Shown: positions 47,945-57,576 of the stretch, piece after piece | Position numbering within the stretch: the first letter of the stretch is position 1 | Layout: each line of letters begins with the position of its first letter | Assembly (NCBI GenBank): GCA_036557665.1 | Contig: DATBHG010000070.1 | Coordinates: forward strand, 1-64,000 | Length of the DNA stretch: 64,000 bases | Source of the DNA: VAZQ01 sp036557665 | GTDB taxonomy: Bacteria > Pseudomonadota > Alphaproteobacteria > Rhizobiales > Xanthobacteraceae | Direction: 5' to 3' | Notes under the pieces: generated by a model | What the model was told of the DNA's origin: nothing | Database searches by the model: none | What the model saw: only the letters and a program-made list of their open reading frames with translations | Translations under genes and position numbers: made by a program

Positions 47945-49534
47945 CTACCTGAACAGCAATCCACGCAGTGTGCTGGCCTTGGAGCTTGCGGGTGCACTGG
48001 GTGTGTCGGCCTCTCCACCCGATGGCTCAATCGGCGGGGAGGGCTCTGCAAGCGGGGCGAGCGCCGACATGACGCGCTCCGGAGGCAGCGTAACGATCAC
48101 TTCGGTGCCGATGCGCAGCTTCGATTTGAGAGTGAACGTGCCCCCATGCAGATCGACAAGGCTCTTTGCGATGGGCAGCCCGAGACCTGCGCCCTGCTCG
48201 GCCGACTTGATTGCGTTTGAGCCTTGACCGAAGGAGGCAAGCACGATGGATATTTCCTCCTCCGGAATGCCGGAACCGGTATCCTGGATGCTGAGGTATT
48301 GGCCCCCGGATGCCGTCCACCCCGCCTTCACCCGGATCTCGCCGCCACGGGGCGTGAACTTGATGGCATTGCTCAACAGGTTCAGACAGATCTGCCGCAC
48401 CGCCCTGGCATCGGCCCAAAGCTGCGGCATGTTGTTCTCATAGAGCTCCTGAATGGTGAGACCGCGGCTCTTGGCGCGCATGGCCAGCAGGTGGACACAT
48501 TCCCCAGCGATATGGGCTAGCGACACGGCTTCCTCATTGAGCTCGTAGCGTCCTGCCTCTATTCGGGAGAGATCGAGGATCTCGTTGATGAGACCGAGCA
48601 GATGCACCCCCGAGTTATGGATATCAGCGGCATAATCCTTGTAGGCGGAAACTCGATGCGGGCCGAAGATCTCACCCTTCATCACCTCGGAGAATCCGAG
48701 AATGGCATTGAGAGGGGTTCGCAACTCGTGGCTCATCTGCGCCAGAAACCGTGACTTGGCGATATTGGCGGCCTCTGCCCGGTGTCGGGCCTCGTCGGAC
48801 ATCGTCTTGGAGGCTTCCAGCTCGCCAATGAGAGCATCCTTTTCCGCTCTCGCTTCGAGCGTGGCGAGCGTAGAGGAATAGAGACGATGCGCGAGCAGCG
48901 AAAAATAGCCCTGCGTGGTGACCGCCATGATGGCCAGGATGTAATCGTGCAGATTCTCGCGGAGTGCGAAGTCGAGCGCGACCGCGGCTGAAACCGGCAT
49001 CGTGGAGGCGAATACTGCAACGGGTACGCTCGAGGCCAGCATGCTCGACATCGCAACGACGAGCAGCATTACGAACAGCATGAAGGTGCCCGATGCCTCC
49101 TCGACTCCCATGGGCCGAATCAGGATGAACATCCAGGAGAGTCCGAAGAAGAGGTCGAGCACGATAAAGCGCGATCGCCAGCTGCTGACGTTGATTTGAC
49201 CTTGCGGCGCCGCGAGAAACTGCCGACACTTGTTGACGATCACGGCGTGAATCATCAATACCGCGCTGGTCCAGGTGCCCGCCTTCAGAGCTCCGGTCCA
49301 CACACTCGACAGGAAACCGACCGTGCCCACGAGCAGGAGGACGACGAGGGACGCCGAGAGCCGGTTCTGGGCAAACAGGCGCAGCAGCTCGTAGTCGAAG
49401 GCAGGTCGGATCCCAGTCGTCGAAGCCAGCCGGTCGCGCAGCTCGCGAACATGTTGCGCGGCTTGGCGTCTGGGCCTTGTCGGTGCTTTATTGGACGCGG
49501 GCTCCTGCCCGCGTGGGTCGCTCGCAACCGTCAT
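47945..49534 (-). CDS. Membrane sensor histidine kinase (PleC/DivJ-like)
   Basis: A 529-aa kinase. The N-terminal half has about six membrane helices with no recognised sensor domain. The H-box is FLAQMSHELRTPLNAILGFSEVM, followed by N (NLLSNAIKFTPRGGE), G1 (DTGSGIP) and G2 (GAGLGLPIAK) boxes, so the ATPase is complete. The H-box sequence is of the cell-cycle kinase type common in alphaproteobacteria. No response regulator adjoins it. ATG 49,534 is preferred over a TTG at 49,609. Probably co-transcribed with the aspartic protease gene. Confidence 0.9.
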   Translation of the reverse strand: MTVASDPRGQEPASNKAPTRPRRQAAQHVRELRDRLASTTGIRPAFDYELLRLFAQNRLSASLVVLLLVGTVGFLSSVWTGALKAGTWTSAVLMIHAVIVNKCRQFLAAPQGQINVSSWRSRFIVLDLFFGLSWMFILIRPMGVEEASGTFMLFVMLLVVAMSSMLASSVPVAVFASTMPVSAAVALDFALRENLHDYILAIMAVTTQGYFSLLAHRLYSSTLATLEARAEKDALIGELEASKTMSDEARHRAEAANIAKSRFLAQMSHELRTPLNAILGFSEVMKGEIFGPHRVSAYKDYAADIHNSGVHLLGLINEILDLSRIEAGRYELNEEAVSLAHIAGECVHLLAMRAKSRGLTIQELYENNMPQLWADARAVRQICLNLLSNAIKFTPRGGEIRVKAGWTASGGQYLSIQDTGSGIPEEEISIVLASFGQGSNAIKSAEQGAGLGLPIAKSLVDLHGGTFTLKSKLRIGTEVIVTLPPERVMSALAPLAEPSPPIEPSGGEADTPSAPASSKASTLRGLLFR

Positions 49535-49742
49535 GGGATCTTGCTCATCGCCCGAAAGCGACTGCTCTCTTCGACCGAGCACTAGACAATTCGGGCCAAA
49601 CTCTCGCAAAAAGCTTAAGGGCAGCCTTAAGGCTGGGCCTGAATCGAGTGGTTAACGATCGCTTGCCGGGACCCGGTGATCTGGCGCTTGATCTGAACGG
49701 CGTTTCTGTGTGCCCCATCAATGCTCGCGGGAAGGACAAGGC

Positions 49743-50354
49743 ATGAAGTTATATGACGGCGGGCGCGCGCCCAACCCCAGGCGAACGCGGGTTTTCCTCG
49801 CGGAAAAAGGGATCAAGGTGCCGCTTCAGCCGGTCGATCTCGGAGCTCTGGAGCACATGGCAATGGGTTACGCCGCGATCAATCCATTGAAACGCGTCCC
49901 AGCGCTGGTGCTGGATGACGGGACAGTGATTACGGAATCCATAGCAATCTGTCGCTATTTCGAGGCGCTGCAGCCTGATCCCTCTCTGTTCGGCCGTACC
50001 GCCCTTGAAATCGCAAGCATCGAGATGTGGAATCGCCGCCTCGAGCTGCACCTCTTATTGTCGGTCTCCCATGTGTTTCGACACATCCATCCGGCGATGA
50101 AGTCCATGGAAACACCGCAGATTCCGGAATGGGCTGAAGCAAACAAGCCGCGGATCCTCGAATTCATCGCGGTGCTCGACACTGAACTTGCGCGGCGCCC
50201 ATTCATTGCGGGCGACACCTTCAGCGTAGCGGACATTACCGGGCTCATCGCTCTCGACTTCATGAAACCGGCAAAGCTCGCCGTCCCGGACGAGTTTGCG
50301 CAGGTCAAGCGCTGGCATGCCGAGCTTTCGGCCCGCCCGAGCGCTGCAGCCTGA
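49743..50354 (+). CDS. Glutathione S-transferase family protein
   Basis: A 203-aa protein with the N-terminal thioredoxin-like domain (residues 1-80; NPLKRVPALVLDDG and ITESIAICRYF carry the glutathione-binding cis-Pro and ES motif) and an all-helical C-terminal domain with FSVADITGLIALDF. ATG 49,743 follows GGAAGGACAAGG. Substrate unknown. It starts a short plus-strand pair with the metallo-beta-lactamase-fold gene four bases later. Confidence 0.9.
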   Translation: MKLYDGGRAPNPRRTRVFLAEKGIKVPLQPVDLGALEHMAMGYAAINPLKRVPALVLDDGTVITESIAICRYFEALQPDPSLFGRTALEIASIEMWNRRLELHLLLSVSHVFRHIHPAMKSMETPQIPEWAEANKPRILEFIAVLDTELARRPFIAGDTFSVADITGLIALDFMKPAKLAVPDEFAQVKRWHAELSARPSAAA

Positions 50355-50358
50355 TTTC

Positions 50359-51102
50359 ATGCGCCTTACCATCCTCGGGTCGGGGGATGCCTTCGGTTCG
50401 GGAGGACGCTTCAACACCTGTTTCTTCCTCGAAACAGCGAAGGGCAAATTGGTTGTCGATTTTGGCGCCTCGTCCCTGATTGCGCTCAAGGCGCGTAACC
50501 TCGATCCGAACCAGATCGACGGCATCCTGCTCTCGCACCTGCACGGAGACCATTTCGCCGGACTGCCGTTCCTGCTGCTGGACGCGCAGTTCCTCGCGCG
50601 GCGTGAGCGGCCGCTGCTGATTGCTGGACCGCCCGGAACCCGGGGGCGGCTCGATCAGGTATGCGAGGTGTTCTTTCCACTGTCCACCCTCAATAAGTGG
50701 CGCTTTTCCTGGTCGGTGGTGGAATTGGCAGTGGGAGCATTGAGCGACTTTCTGGGTCATTCGGTGACTACGGCCGAGGTGTCGCATTTCTCCGGCGCTC
50801 GCTCGACCGCTCTGCGTGTCTCCGATGGTGAGAAGGTGTTCGCCTATTCCGGCGACACCGAATGGACAGATTCGCTTTGCCCGGTCGCCAAAGGCGCTGA
50901 TCTTTTTATACTGGAATGCTACGCAGACTCGGGGCCTGCGAGCGGGCACATGACCTGGACGATTCTCAAGAAGCAGCTCGGGAAACTCTCCGCGCAGCGA
51001 ATCATGCTTACCCACATGAATCCCAGCATGCTGGCGCGATTGGACGAGGTGCGCGCGCATGGTCTCCTCGCCGCTGCTGACGGCGACGTCGTGGAATTTT
51101 GA
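50359..51102 (+). CDS. MBL-fold metal-dependent hydrolase (RNase Z-like subgroup)
   Basis: A 247-aa protein with the metal motif SHLHGDHFAG (HxHxDH), preceded by the RNase Z/phosphorylsulfatase-type opening LTILGSGDAFGSGGR, plus FAYSGDTEWT and LTHMNP for the remaining ligands. It lacks the long insertion expected of true RNase Z, so it may cleave small phosphoesters or cyclic nucleotides. Four bases after the GST gene. Confidence 0.85.
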   Translation: MRLTILGSGDAFGSGGRFNTCFFLETAKGKLVVDFGASSLIALKARNLDPNQIDGILLSHLHGDHFAGLPFLLLDAQFLARRERPLLIAGPPGTRGRLDQVCEVFFPLSTLNKWRFSWSVVELAVGALSDFLGHSVTTAEVSHFSGARSTALRVSDGEKVFAYSGDTEWTDSLCPVAKGADLFILECYADSGPASGHMTWTILKKQLGKLSAQRIMLTHMNPSMLARLDEVRAHGLLAAADGDVVEF

Positions 51103-51108
51103 AGCGGA

Positions 51109-51978
51109 CTATTGCTCCAGCCGCGCGATCAGGCTTGACGTATCCCAGCGTCTGCCGCCCATCTTCTGCACCTCAGCATAAAACTGATCCACCAGTGCGG
51201 CCACCGGCAGACTCGCGCCATTTTTACGCGCTTCGCTCAGGCAGATCGAGAGATCCTTGCGCATCCAGTCGACGGCAAACCCGAAATCAAATTTCCCCGC
51301 CATCATCGTTTTGTAGCGGTTCTCCATTTGCCAGGACTGAGCCGCGCCCTTGGATATCGTCTCTACCACCGTATCCACGTTGAGCCCTGCTCTCTTTGCA
51401 AAATGAATTGCCTCGGAGAGGCCTTGCACCAGCCCTGCGATACAGATCTGGTTGACCATTTTTGTGAGCTGGCCGGAGCCAGCACCCCCGAGGAGCTTGC
51501 ACATCCGAGCATAGGCGGCGATGACCTTCTCCGCGCGGGCGAAGGGTGCGGCATCGCCGCCGCACATGACGGTCAGGACCCCGTTCTCGGCGCCGGCCTG
51601 GCCGCCCGAGACGGGCGCGTCGATGAACCCGAAGCCACGCTCTTTGGCTTCGGCATGAAGCTCACGCGCAATCTCTGCCGAGGCCGTGGTGTGGTCGATG
51701 AACACCGCCCCCCGCGTCACGCCGTGATAAGCTCCGTTCGGTCCGAGCGTCACTTCGCGCAGATCGTTGTCGTTGCCGACGCAACTCAGGACGAAGTCTT
51801 GTCCCTCGGATGCAGCTTTCGGCGTCGGGGCTGCGCGTCCGCCGTATTGGGAAACCCATTTCTCGGCCTTCGCCGCAGTGCGGTTGTAAACTGTGACCTC
51901 GTGTCCACCTTTGTTCTTGAGGTGCCCCGCCATGGGATAGCCCATTACACCGAGGCCGAGAAACGCTACCTTCGCCAT
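51109..51978 (-). CDS. NAD(P)-dependent 3-hydroxyisobutyrate dehydrogenase-family oxidoreductase
   Basis: A 289-aa beta-hydroxyacid dehydrogenase. Nucleotide motif FLGLGVMGYPMAGHL, substrate motif DAPVSGGQAGAENG, and the catalytic Lys in QLTKMVNQ are all present. It may act on 3-hydroxyisobutyrate, tartronate semialdehyde or succinic semialdehyde; sequence alone does not decide. Convergent with the MBL-fold gene and divergent from mrp. Confidence 0.9.
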   Translation of the reverse strand: MAKVAFLGLGVMGYPMAGHLKNKGGHEVTVYNRTAAKAEKWVSQYGGRAAPTPKAASEGQDFVLSCVGNDNDLREVTLGPNGAYHGVTRGAVFIDHTTASAEIARELHAEAKERGFGFIDAPVSGGQAGAENGVLTVMCGGDAAPFARAEKVIAAYARMCKLLGGAGSGQLTKMVNQICIAGLVQGLSEAIHFAKRAGLNVDTVVETISKGAAQSWQMENRYKTMMAGKFDFGFAVDWMRKDLSICLSEARKNGASLPVAALVDQFYAEVQKMGGRRWDTSSLIARLEQ

Positions 51979-52053
51979 TTCTGCTCTCCATGCCTATATC
52001 CGGTGTGATTGCGATGCCGCGGCGCGCACTGTCAACTATCCGGTGAGGGTCTC

Positions 52054-53175
52054 ATGTCGGTTTCAAAGGAGCGGGTGCTCGCCGCACTCGAGGGCGTAAA
52101 ATCCCCCGAAGGCATGCCACTCCCGCGCAGCGGGACACTCTCGGATGTCGTCGCCGGCGAGGGCAAGGTGTTTTTCTCCATCACAGTCGACGCCGATGCA
52201 GTCCAGGCATGGGAGCCGATACGCAAGCGAGCGGAGGCAGCAGTGCGAGCACTGCCAGGTGTGCAGTCCGCGCTGGTAGCGCTTACCGCGGAGCGCAAGG
52301 CCGGCCCCGCTCGCCCCCGCCCGGTGCCGGGAGCCGGACCACATCCCCATCCCACGGGACGCACTGAACCCTTGCGGGGTATACCGGGGGTCGAGGCGAT
52401 CATCGCAGTCGCTTCGGGCAAAGGGGGAGTGGGCAAGTCGACCACCGCAGTCAACCTGGCGCTCGGACTGGGTGCGTTGGGGCTGCGGGTCGGGATCCTC
52501 GATGCCGATATTTATGGGCCGTCCATACCCAAGCTTCTTGCCATCAGGGAGCGCCCGCAAACGATTGGAGGCACCCGGCTTAAACCGATCACCCGCTATG
52601 GCCTCACCGTGATGTCCATCGGGTTCCTCATCGACGAGGAGACACCGATGATCTGGCGAGGTCCCATGGTCATCTCGGCACTCACCCAGATGCTGCGGGA
52701 GGTGGAGTGGGGAAACTTGGACGTGATGGTGGTGGATATGCCGCCGGGCACCGGCGATGCCCAACTGACCATGGCGCAACAGGTGCCGCTTAAAGGCGCC
52801 GTAATCGTATCTACCCCGCAGGATCTGGCGCTCATTGATGCGCGGCGGGGGATTTCCATGTTCAGGCGCGTCAATGTTCCGGTGCTCGGGATAGTGGAGA
52901 ATATGAGCTATTTCCTGTGCCCCCAGTGCGGCACGCGCTCCGACGTTTTCGGCCATGGCGGCGCGCGAGACGAGGCGCGGCGGCAGGGTGTGCCGTTTCT
53001 GGGCGAAGTGCCGCTGCACATGGCGATCAGGGAAAAGTCCGACGCCGGTTTGCCGGTCGTTGCAACAGAGCCGGATGGGCCCCATGCGGCCGCGTATCGC
53101 AGCATCGCTGTCGCAGTCCGCGACCAGCTCAAGGCAGGCGGGCGAGCTGCGCCCAGGATCGTCATCGAGGCGTGA
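52054..53175 (+). CDS. mrp: Iron-sulfur cluster carrier Mrp/ApbC
   Basis: A 373-aa ParA-type ATPase that carries Fe-S clusters to apoproteins. The N-terminal DUF59-like domain (1-85) is followed by a Pro-rich linker, then the deviant Walker A SGKGGVGKSTT, VVDMPPGTGDAQ and the cluster-binding CPQC. The ATG at 52,054 has GTGAGGG upstream; a longer frame is unlikely. Tandem TRAP binding-protein genes follow about 190 bases later, without obvious functional link. Confidence 0.94.
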   Translation: MSVSKERVLAALEGVKSPEGMPLPRSGTLSDVVAGEGKVFFSITVDADAVQAWEPIRKRAEAAVRALPGVQSALVALTAERKAGPARPRPVPGAGPHPHPTGRTEPLRGIPGVEAIIAVASGKGGVGKSTTAVNLALGLGALGLRVGILDADIYGPSIPKLLAIRERPQTIGGTRLKPITRYGLTVMSIGFLIDEETPMIWRGPMVISALTQMLREVEWGNLDVMVVDMPPGTGDAQLTMAQQVPLKGAVIVSTPQDLALIDARRGISMFRRVNVPVLGIVENMSYFLCPQCGTRSDVFGHGGARDEARRQGVPFLGEVPLHMAIREKSDAGLPVVATEPDGPHAAAYRSIAVAVRDQLKAGGRAAPRIVIEA

Positions 53176-53364
53176 ACGACGAGATTAGGACCGCGCTCTT
53201 GCCGATGCAGCAGTTGCAATCGCACGGTCTGTGACATCGAGGTGGATGGGGATGTGCCGCAGGCATTTCCTCTTGCGCCCGATTGCGCGACTATGTAGCC
53301 CTTCGGAAGTGATGCGCGCGCTGCCACCCAGTGATCGCCTCACGCAGCACGGAGGAACAGCCCA

Positions 53365-54453
53365 ATGAAACGTCGTGACTTTCTCAAGGTTGCGGGCACC
53401 GGTCTGGCCGGCTCCGCAGTCGCCGCGCCAGCCATCGCTCAGTCCATGCCGGAGATCAAATGGCGGTTGACGGCCAGCTGGCCGAAATCGCTCGATACGC
53501 TTTATGGGTCTCTCGAAACTCTTGCAAAATATGTAGCAGAAGCCACCGACAACAAGTTCCAGATTCAAGCCTTTGCCGCGGGGGAAATTGTGCCCGGCCT
53601 ACAGGTGCTCGATGCCGTTCAAAACGGGACCGTGGAGGCCTGCCATACCGCAACCTATTATTTTATCGGCAAGGACCCTACCTGGGCGCTGTTTTGTGCC
53701 GTGCCGTTCAGCCTCAACACCCGCCAGCAGAATGCCTGGTTCTATGACGGCGATGGCCTCAAGCTGATGAACGAGTTCGGCCAGAAGTTCAACGTCTATT
53801 CGCTGGTCGGCGGGAATACAGGCGCGCAGATGGGCGGCTGGTTCCGCAAGGAGATCAAGACGGTCGATGATCTCAAAGGTCTCAAGTTCCGCATCGGCGG
53901 CTGGGCCGGCAATACGTTACAAAAGCTCGGCGTGGTACCGCAACAGATCGCCGGTGGCGATATCTATCCGGCACTGGAGAAGGGTACTATCGACGCGGCC
54001 GAGTGGGTCGGCCCCTATGACGACGAGAAGCTAGGCTTCTACAAGGTAGCACAGTATTATTATTATCCCGGTTGGTGGGAAGGCGGCACCGCCAACCATT
54101 TCTTGATCAACCTGCCGAAATGGAACGAGCTGCCAAAGAGCTATCAGGCCATCGTCGCGGCGGCGGCAGGGGCTGCCAATGTCGAGCAAACCGCCAGATA
54201 CGATGCGCGCAACCCGGCCGCCCTCAAGCGTTTGGTCGCAGGAGGCACGCAGCTGCGTCCATTCTCGCAGGCGATCATGGAAGCCTGCCTCAAGGCCTCG
54301 CATGAGGTCAACGCAGAGACATCCGCCAAGAACCCGGATTACAAGAAGGTCTGGGATTCCATCCAGACATTTCGAAACGATGAGTACCTCTGGTGGCAGG
54401 TTGCGGAGTTCGGCTTTGACAACTTCATGATCCGCAGCGGCACGCGGACGTAA
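53365..54453 (+). CDS. TakP-like TRAP substrate-binding protein, copy 1
   Basis: A 362-aa periplasmic binding protein exported by Tat (RRDFLKVAG, cleavage near AIAQ). The PQQIAGGDIYPALEKG segment and the YYYPGWWEGG motif are typical of the TakP alpha-keto-acid group, which binds 2-oxoacids with a cation. No TRAP permease gene is nearby, so it must serve a distant permease or act as a sensor. It is five bases upstream of a close paralogue. Confidence 0.9.
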   Translation: MKRRDFLKVAGTGLAGSAVAAPAIAQSMPEIKWRLTASWPKSLDTLYGSLETLAKYVAEATDNKFQIQAFAAGEIVPGLQVLDAVQNGTVEACHTATYYFIGKDPTWALFCAVPFSLNTRQQNAWFYDGDGLKLMNEFGQKFNVYSLVGGNTGAQMGGWFRKEIKTVDDLKGLKFRIGGWAGNTLQKLGVVPQQIAGGDIYPALEKGTIDAAEWVGPYDDEKLGFYKVAQYYYYPGWWEGGTANHFLINLPKWNELPKSYQAIVAAAAGAANVEQTARYDARNPAALKRLVAGGTQLRPFSQAIMEACLKASHEVNAETSAKNPDYKKVWDSIQTFRNDEYLWWQVAEFGFDNFMIRSGTRT

Positions 54454-54458
54454 GCGAG

Positions 54459-55547
54459 ATGAAACGCCGGGACTTGCTGCAGACGGCAGGAATCGCTGCC
54501 GCCTCGACTGCTCTGGCCAAGCCCGCCGTGGCGCAATCCATGCCGCAGCTGAAATGGCGGCTGACCTCGAGCTTTCCCAAGTCCCTCGATACCATCTATG
54601 GCGCCTCGGAGGCTTTCGCCAAAGCTGTGGCCGAGGCGACCGACAACAAGTTTCAGATCCAGGTCTTTGCCGGGGGCGAGATCGTCCCCGGCCTGCAGGC
54701 AGCGGACGCCGTGCAGAGCGGCACGGTCGAGATGTGCCACACTTCGTCGTATTATTATTTCGGCAAGGATCCGACGTTCGCCTTCGGAACTTGCGTGCCA
54801 TTTGGGCTGAACAGCCGCATGCAGACGGCATGGATGTATTTCGGCGGCGGCATGGAGCTGATGAACGAGTTCTACCAGAAATTCAAGATATATGGGGTTC
54901 CGGCGGGGAATACAGGCGCCCAGATGGGCGGCTGGTTCCGCAAGGAGATCAAGGAAGCTTCCGATCTCAACGGGCTCAAAATGCGGATCGGCGGCTTTGC
55001 GGGCCGGGTCATCTCCAAGCTCGGCGTCGTGCCGCAGCAGATCGCCGGTGGCGATATCTATCCGGCACTGGAGAAGGGAACTCTCGACGCCTGCGAATGG
55101 GTCGGCCCCTACGACGACGAAAAGCTCGGTTTTCACAAGGTTGCGCAGTACTACTACTACCCTGGATGGTGGGAAGGCGGACCCATGATCCACAATTTCA
55201 TCAATCTGGATAAGTGGAACGAGTTGCCGCCGGCGTACAAATCCATCGTCCGCACGGCCTCGTCCATGGCCAACGAATGGATGCAGGCAAGGTACGATGC
55301 CGCCAATCCGGCAGCGCTCAAGCGGCTGGTAGCAGGTGGTGCGCAGCTGCGGCCGTTTTCGCAGGCGATCATGGACGCTTCTTTGCGGGCGGCCCTCGAC
55401 CTCTACGCAGAAATTTCAACGACCAATCCGAGCTTCAGGAAAGTCTGGGAAGCGCTGCTGGCTTTCCGCAACGATCAATACCTCTGGTGGCAGGTCGCGG
55501 AGCTTACTTACGACAGCTATCTGGTGCGCAATCGCAATCGCACCTGA
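54459..55547 (+). CDS. TakP-like TRAP substrate-binding protein, copy 2
   Basis: Same length and layout as its upstream neighbour (362 aa, Tat signal RRDLLQTAG, YYYPGWWEGG retained), clearly a tandem duplicate. Some DNA patches are almost identical (for example about 40 bases over CAGATCGCCGGTGGCGATAT), while other parts have diverged, suggesting local gene conversion. Ligand-side residues differ in places (TATYYFIG in copy 1, TSSYYYFG here), so the ligands may differ. Confidence 0.9.
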   Translation: MKRRDLLQTAGIAAASTALAKPAVAQSMPQLKWRLTSSFPKSLDTIYGASEAFAKAVAEATDNKFQIQVFAGGEIVPGLQAADAVQSGTVEMCHTSSYYYFGKDPTFAFGTCVPFGLNSRMQTAWMYFGGGMELMNEFYQKFKIYGVPAGNTGAQMGGWFRKEIKEASDLNGLKMRIGGFAGRVISKLGVVPQQIAGGDIYPALEKGTLDACEWVGPYDDEKLGFHKVAQYYYYPGWWEGGPMIHNFINLDKWNELPPAYKSIVRTASSMANEWMQARYDAANPAALKRLVAGGAQLRPFSQAIMDASLRAALDLYAEISTTNPSFRKVWEALLAFRNDQYLWWQVAELTYDSYLVRNRNRT

Positions 55548-55678
55548 ATGGCGCAAGCGCCCCTCTTCCGATACGCCGGCGGCAACGGCGGCTGCCGTGC
55601 CGACAAAAGGACCATGTCAGTGGATTTGCCAGCGCCGATCCGCGCGACCCTGGGCTCCGCATTCCAGCACAGTCGAGG

Positions 55679-56731
55679 TTAACCGCCAGTCACGCTCATG
55701 TGGCGCGACAATGCGGGTCGGCGATGCCGCCGGTCGATGACGAAGTCATGCCCCTTCGGCTTGCGGGAGATCGCCTCCTCGATGGCCACATGCAGGAGCT
55801 CGTTCTGGCGCGATGCGCGCAGCGGACTGCGTAGGTCCGCCGCATCCTCTTGACCCAGACACATGTACAGGGTGCCCGTGCAGGTGACCCGCACGCGGTT
55901 GCAAGATTCGCAGAAATTGTGAGTGAGCGGTGTGATGAAGCCGATCCGGCCACCGGTTTCGGCAACGCGCACATAGCGTGCAGGCCCGCCAGTGCGATAA
56001 TCGATCTCGTCCAGAGTGAACCGCTCGCTCAGACGCGCCCGAACGAGCGACAGAGGAAGGTATTGGTCGAGGCGACCCTCTCCGACATCGCCGAGTGGCA
56101 TTACCTCGATAAGCGTGAGATCCATGCCGCGACCGTGCGCCCACCCGATGAGCGCTGGGAACTCGTCCTCGTTCACGCCTTTGAGTGCGACGGCATTGAT
56201 TTTGACCTTGAGCCCGGCAGCGAGCGCGGCATCGATGCCCGCCAGCACCTTGTCGAGCTCCCCCCACCGCGTTATGGCCCGAAACTTGTCTGCATCGAGC
56301 GTATCGAGGGAGACATTGATGCGGCGCACGCCGAGGCCTGCCAACTCATGCGCGAATTTCGGCAATTGTGAGCCATTGGTGGTCAATGTGAGCTCATCGA
56401 GGGCGCCCGAGCGGAGGTGGCGCGACAGGGAATGAAACAGCGTCATGATCCCTCGGCGAACCAGGGGTTCGCCTCCGGTCAGGCGCAATTTCCTCACACC
56501 TCGGGCGATGAACGCGCTGCACAGCCGATCGAGCTCCTCCAGCGTCAGGAGATCGGCTTTCGGAAGAAAGCTCATGTGCTCCGACATGCAGTACACGCAA
56601 CGGAAGTCGCACCGGTCCGTTACCGAAACGCGCAGGTATGTAATGGCGCGTCCAAAAGGATCTACCAGACTTTCCTCTCGCGGGTCCGGCCTGTGTTCAG
56701 TGCCTTCGATCATCCAGTCATTATCCGTCAT
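55679..56731 (-). CDS. moaA: GTP 3',8-cyclase MoaA
   Basis: A 350-aa radical SAM enzyme for the first step of molybdenum cofactor synthesis. The N-terminal cluster motif is CDFRCVYC (Cys41, 45, 48), the C-terminal cluster ligands are in CESCNRVRVTCTG...C, and the chain ends in the functionally needed Gly-Gly (SVTGG). The ATG at 56,731 is preferred over GTG 56,743. No other moa genes are adjacent. Confidence 0.96.
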   Translation of the reverse strand: MTDNDWMIEGTEHRPDPREESLVDPFGRAITYLRVSVTDRCDFRCVYCMSEHMSFLPKADLLTLEELDRLCSAFIARGVRKLRLTGGEPLVRRGIMTLFHSLSRHLRSGALDELTLTTNGSQLPKFAHELAGLGVRRINVSLDTLDADKFRAITRWGELDKVLAGIDAALAAGLKVKINAVALKGVNEDEFPALIGWAHGRGMDLTLIEVMPLGDVGEGRLDQYLPLSLVRARLSERFTLDEIDYRTGGPARYVRVAETGGRIGFITPLTHNFCESCNRVRVTCTGTLYMCLGQEDAADLRSPLRASRQNELLHVAIEEAISRKPKGHDFVIDRRHRRPALSRHMSVTGG

Positions 56732-56909
56732 AGAACCCACCACATCGGCGGCCTTGTTCAGGCGCGATGTTGCCCGTCGAGACGAGGCTCTGGCAAGCGT
56801 GATACGCGTGCCAGCCCTACCGGCTCCCAGGGCCCGCCGGCTTATATGGGAATTCTGACGGATAACGGCCAGATGGTAAAGCCGTCCTCGATCTCGTGCG
56901 CCCCAGATC

Positions 56910-57431
56910 CTATTGCTTTGCGGACGGGGGTTCCGGCCACGGATAATTGCTGGATGAGGCTGCGGCTTCGTTGGAGGCCGGCGCAGGCGCGGCGGCGGAG
57001 CTAGGCGGCGGGGCGGCCGAAGCCGACGCCACCGGCGCTGTACGCTTGGCGGTGGATGCGACGGCCGGATGCTTTCTCATCTTCTTGGCAGGGGCGGCGG
57101 GGACCGCGCGAAGCTCGACGTGAACGGGGTTTGGTGTCAGCTTCGGCGAGGAGAAAAACGAACCCTCCTCCGAGCGCACCGCCACGGTCTCGGACTGATA
57201 GCCAGCGAGGGTAAAGGTTGCCGAAAGCTCGGGAGCGACCTGGATGGTGAGCTCACAGGGGGTACGGCAGCTCTGGGCCGAGGAGGTCTTCACCTCCGCG
57301 CCCATCGGTTCGGATTCGAAACGCACTGCTGCCGTCGGCGGCGATGAATTCAGGAAATTCAGGCTTGGTATCGATGCGGAACACGCCGCAACCGTAAAGC
57401 CACATGCCACGACGGCAATGACTCGGCTCAT
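56910..57431 (-). CDS. PEGA-domain lipoprotein
   Basis: A 173-aa lipoprotein. The signal ends at lipobox VAAC (Cys17). Residues about 32-105 fit a PEGA-like domain (VRFESEPMGAEVKT, then CRTPCELTIQV, then LAGYQSETVAVR). The C-terminal 60 residues are Ala/Pro/Ser-rich and probably disordered or wall-spanning. ATG 57,431 gives the correct signal peptide; the frame reaches 57,470. Role likely cell-envelope related. Confidence 0.75.
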   Translation of the reverse strand: MSRVIAVVACGFTVAACSASIPSLNFLNSSPPTAAVRFESEPMGAEVKTSSAQSCRTPCELTIQVAPELSATFTLAGYQSETVAVRSEEGSFFSSPKLTPNPVHVELRAVPAAPAKKMRKHPAVASTAKRTAPVASASAAPPPSSAAAPAPASNEAAASSSNYPWPEPPSAKQ

Positions 57432-57576
57432 GATCACCCCACCCCACTTGTTGGCGGCGACAGCCGCCATGCCCCGGGAAACGTCGCCATGCAGGACCCC
57501 ACGCCCAAGGTCCCGCCACCGAAAGCAAGCGCAAGCGTCGGCCTAAAGTGTGGCGGTGATAAGGTAAGATGGCGAT

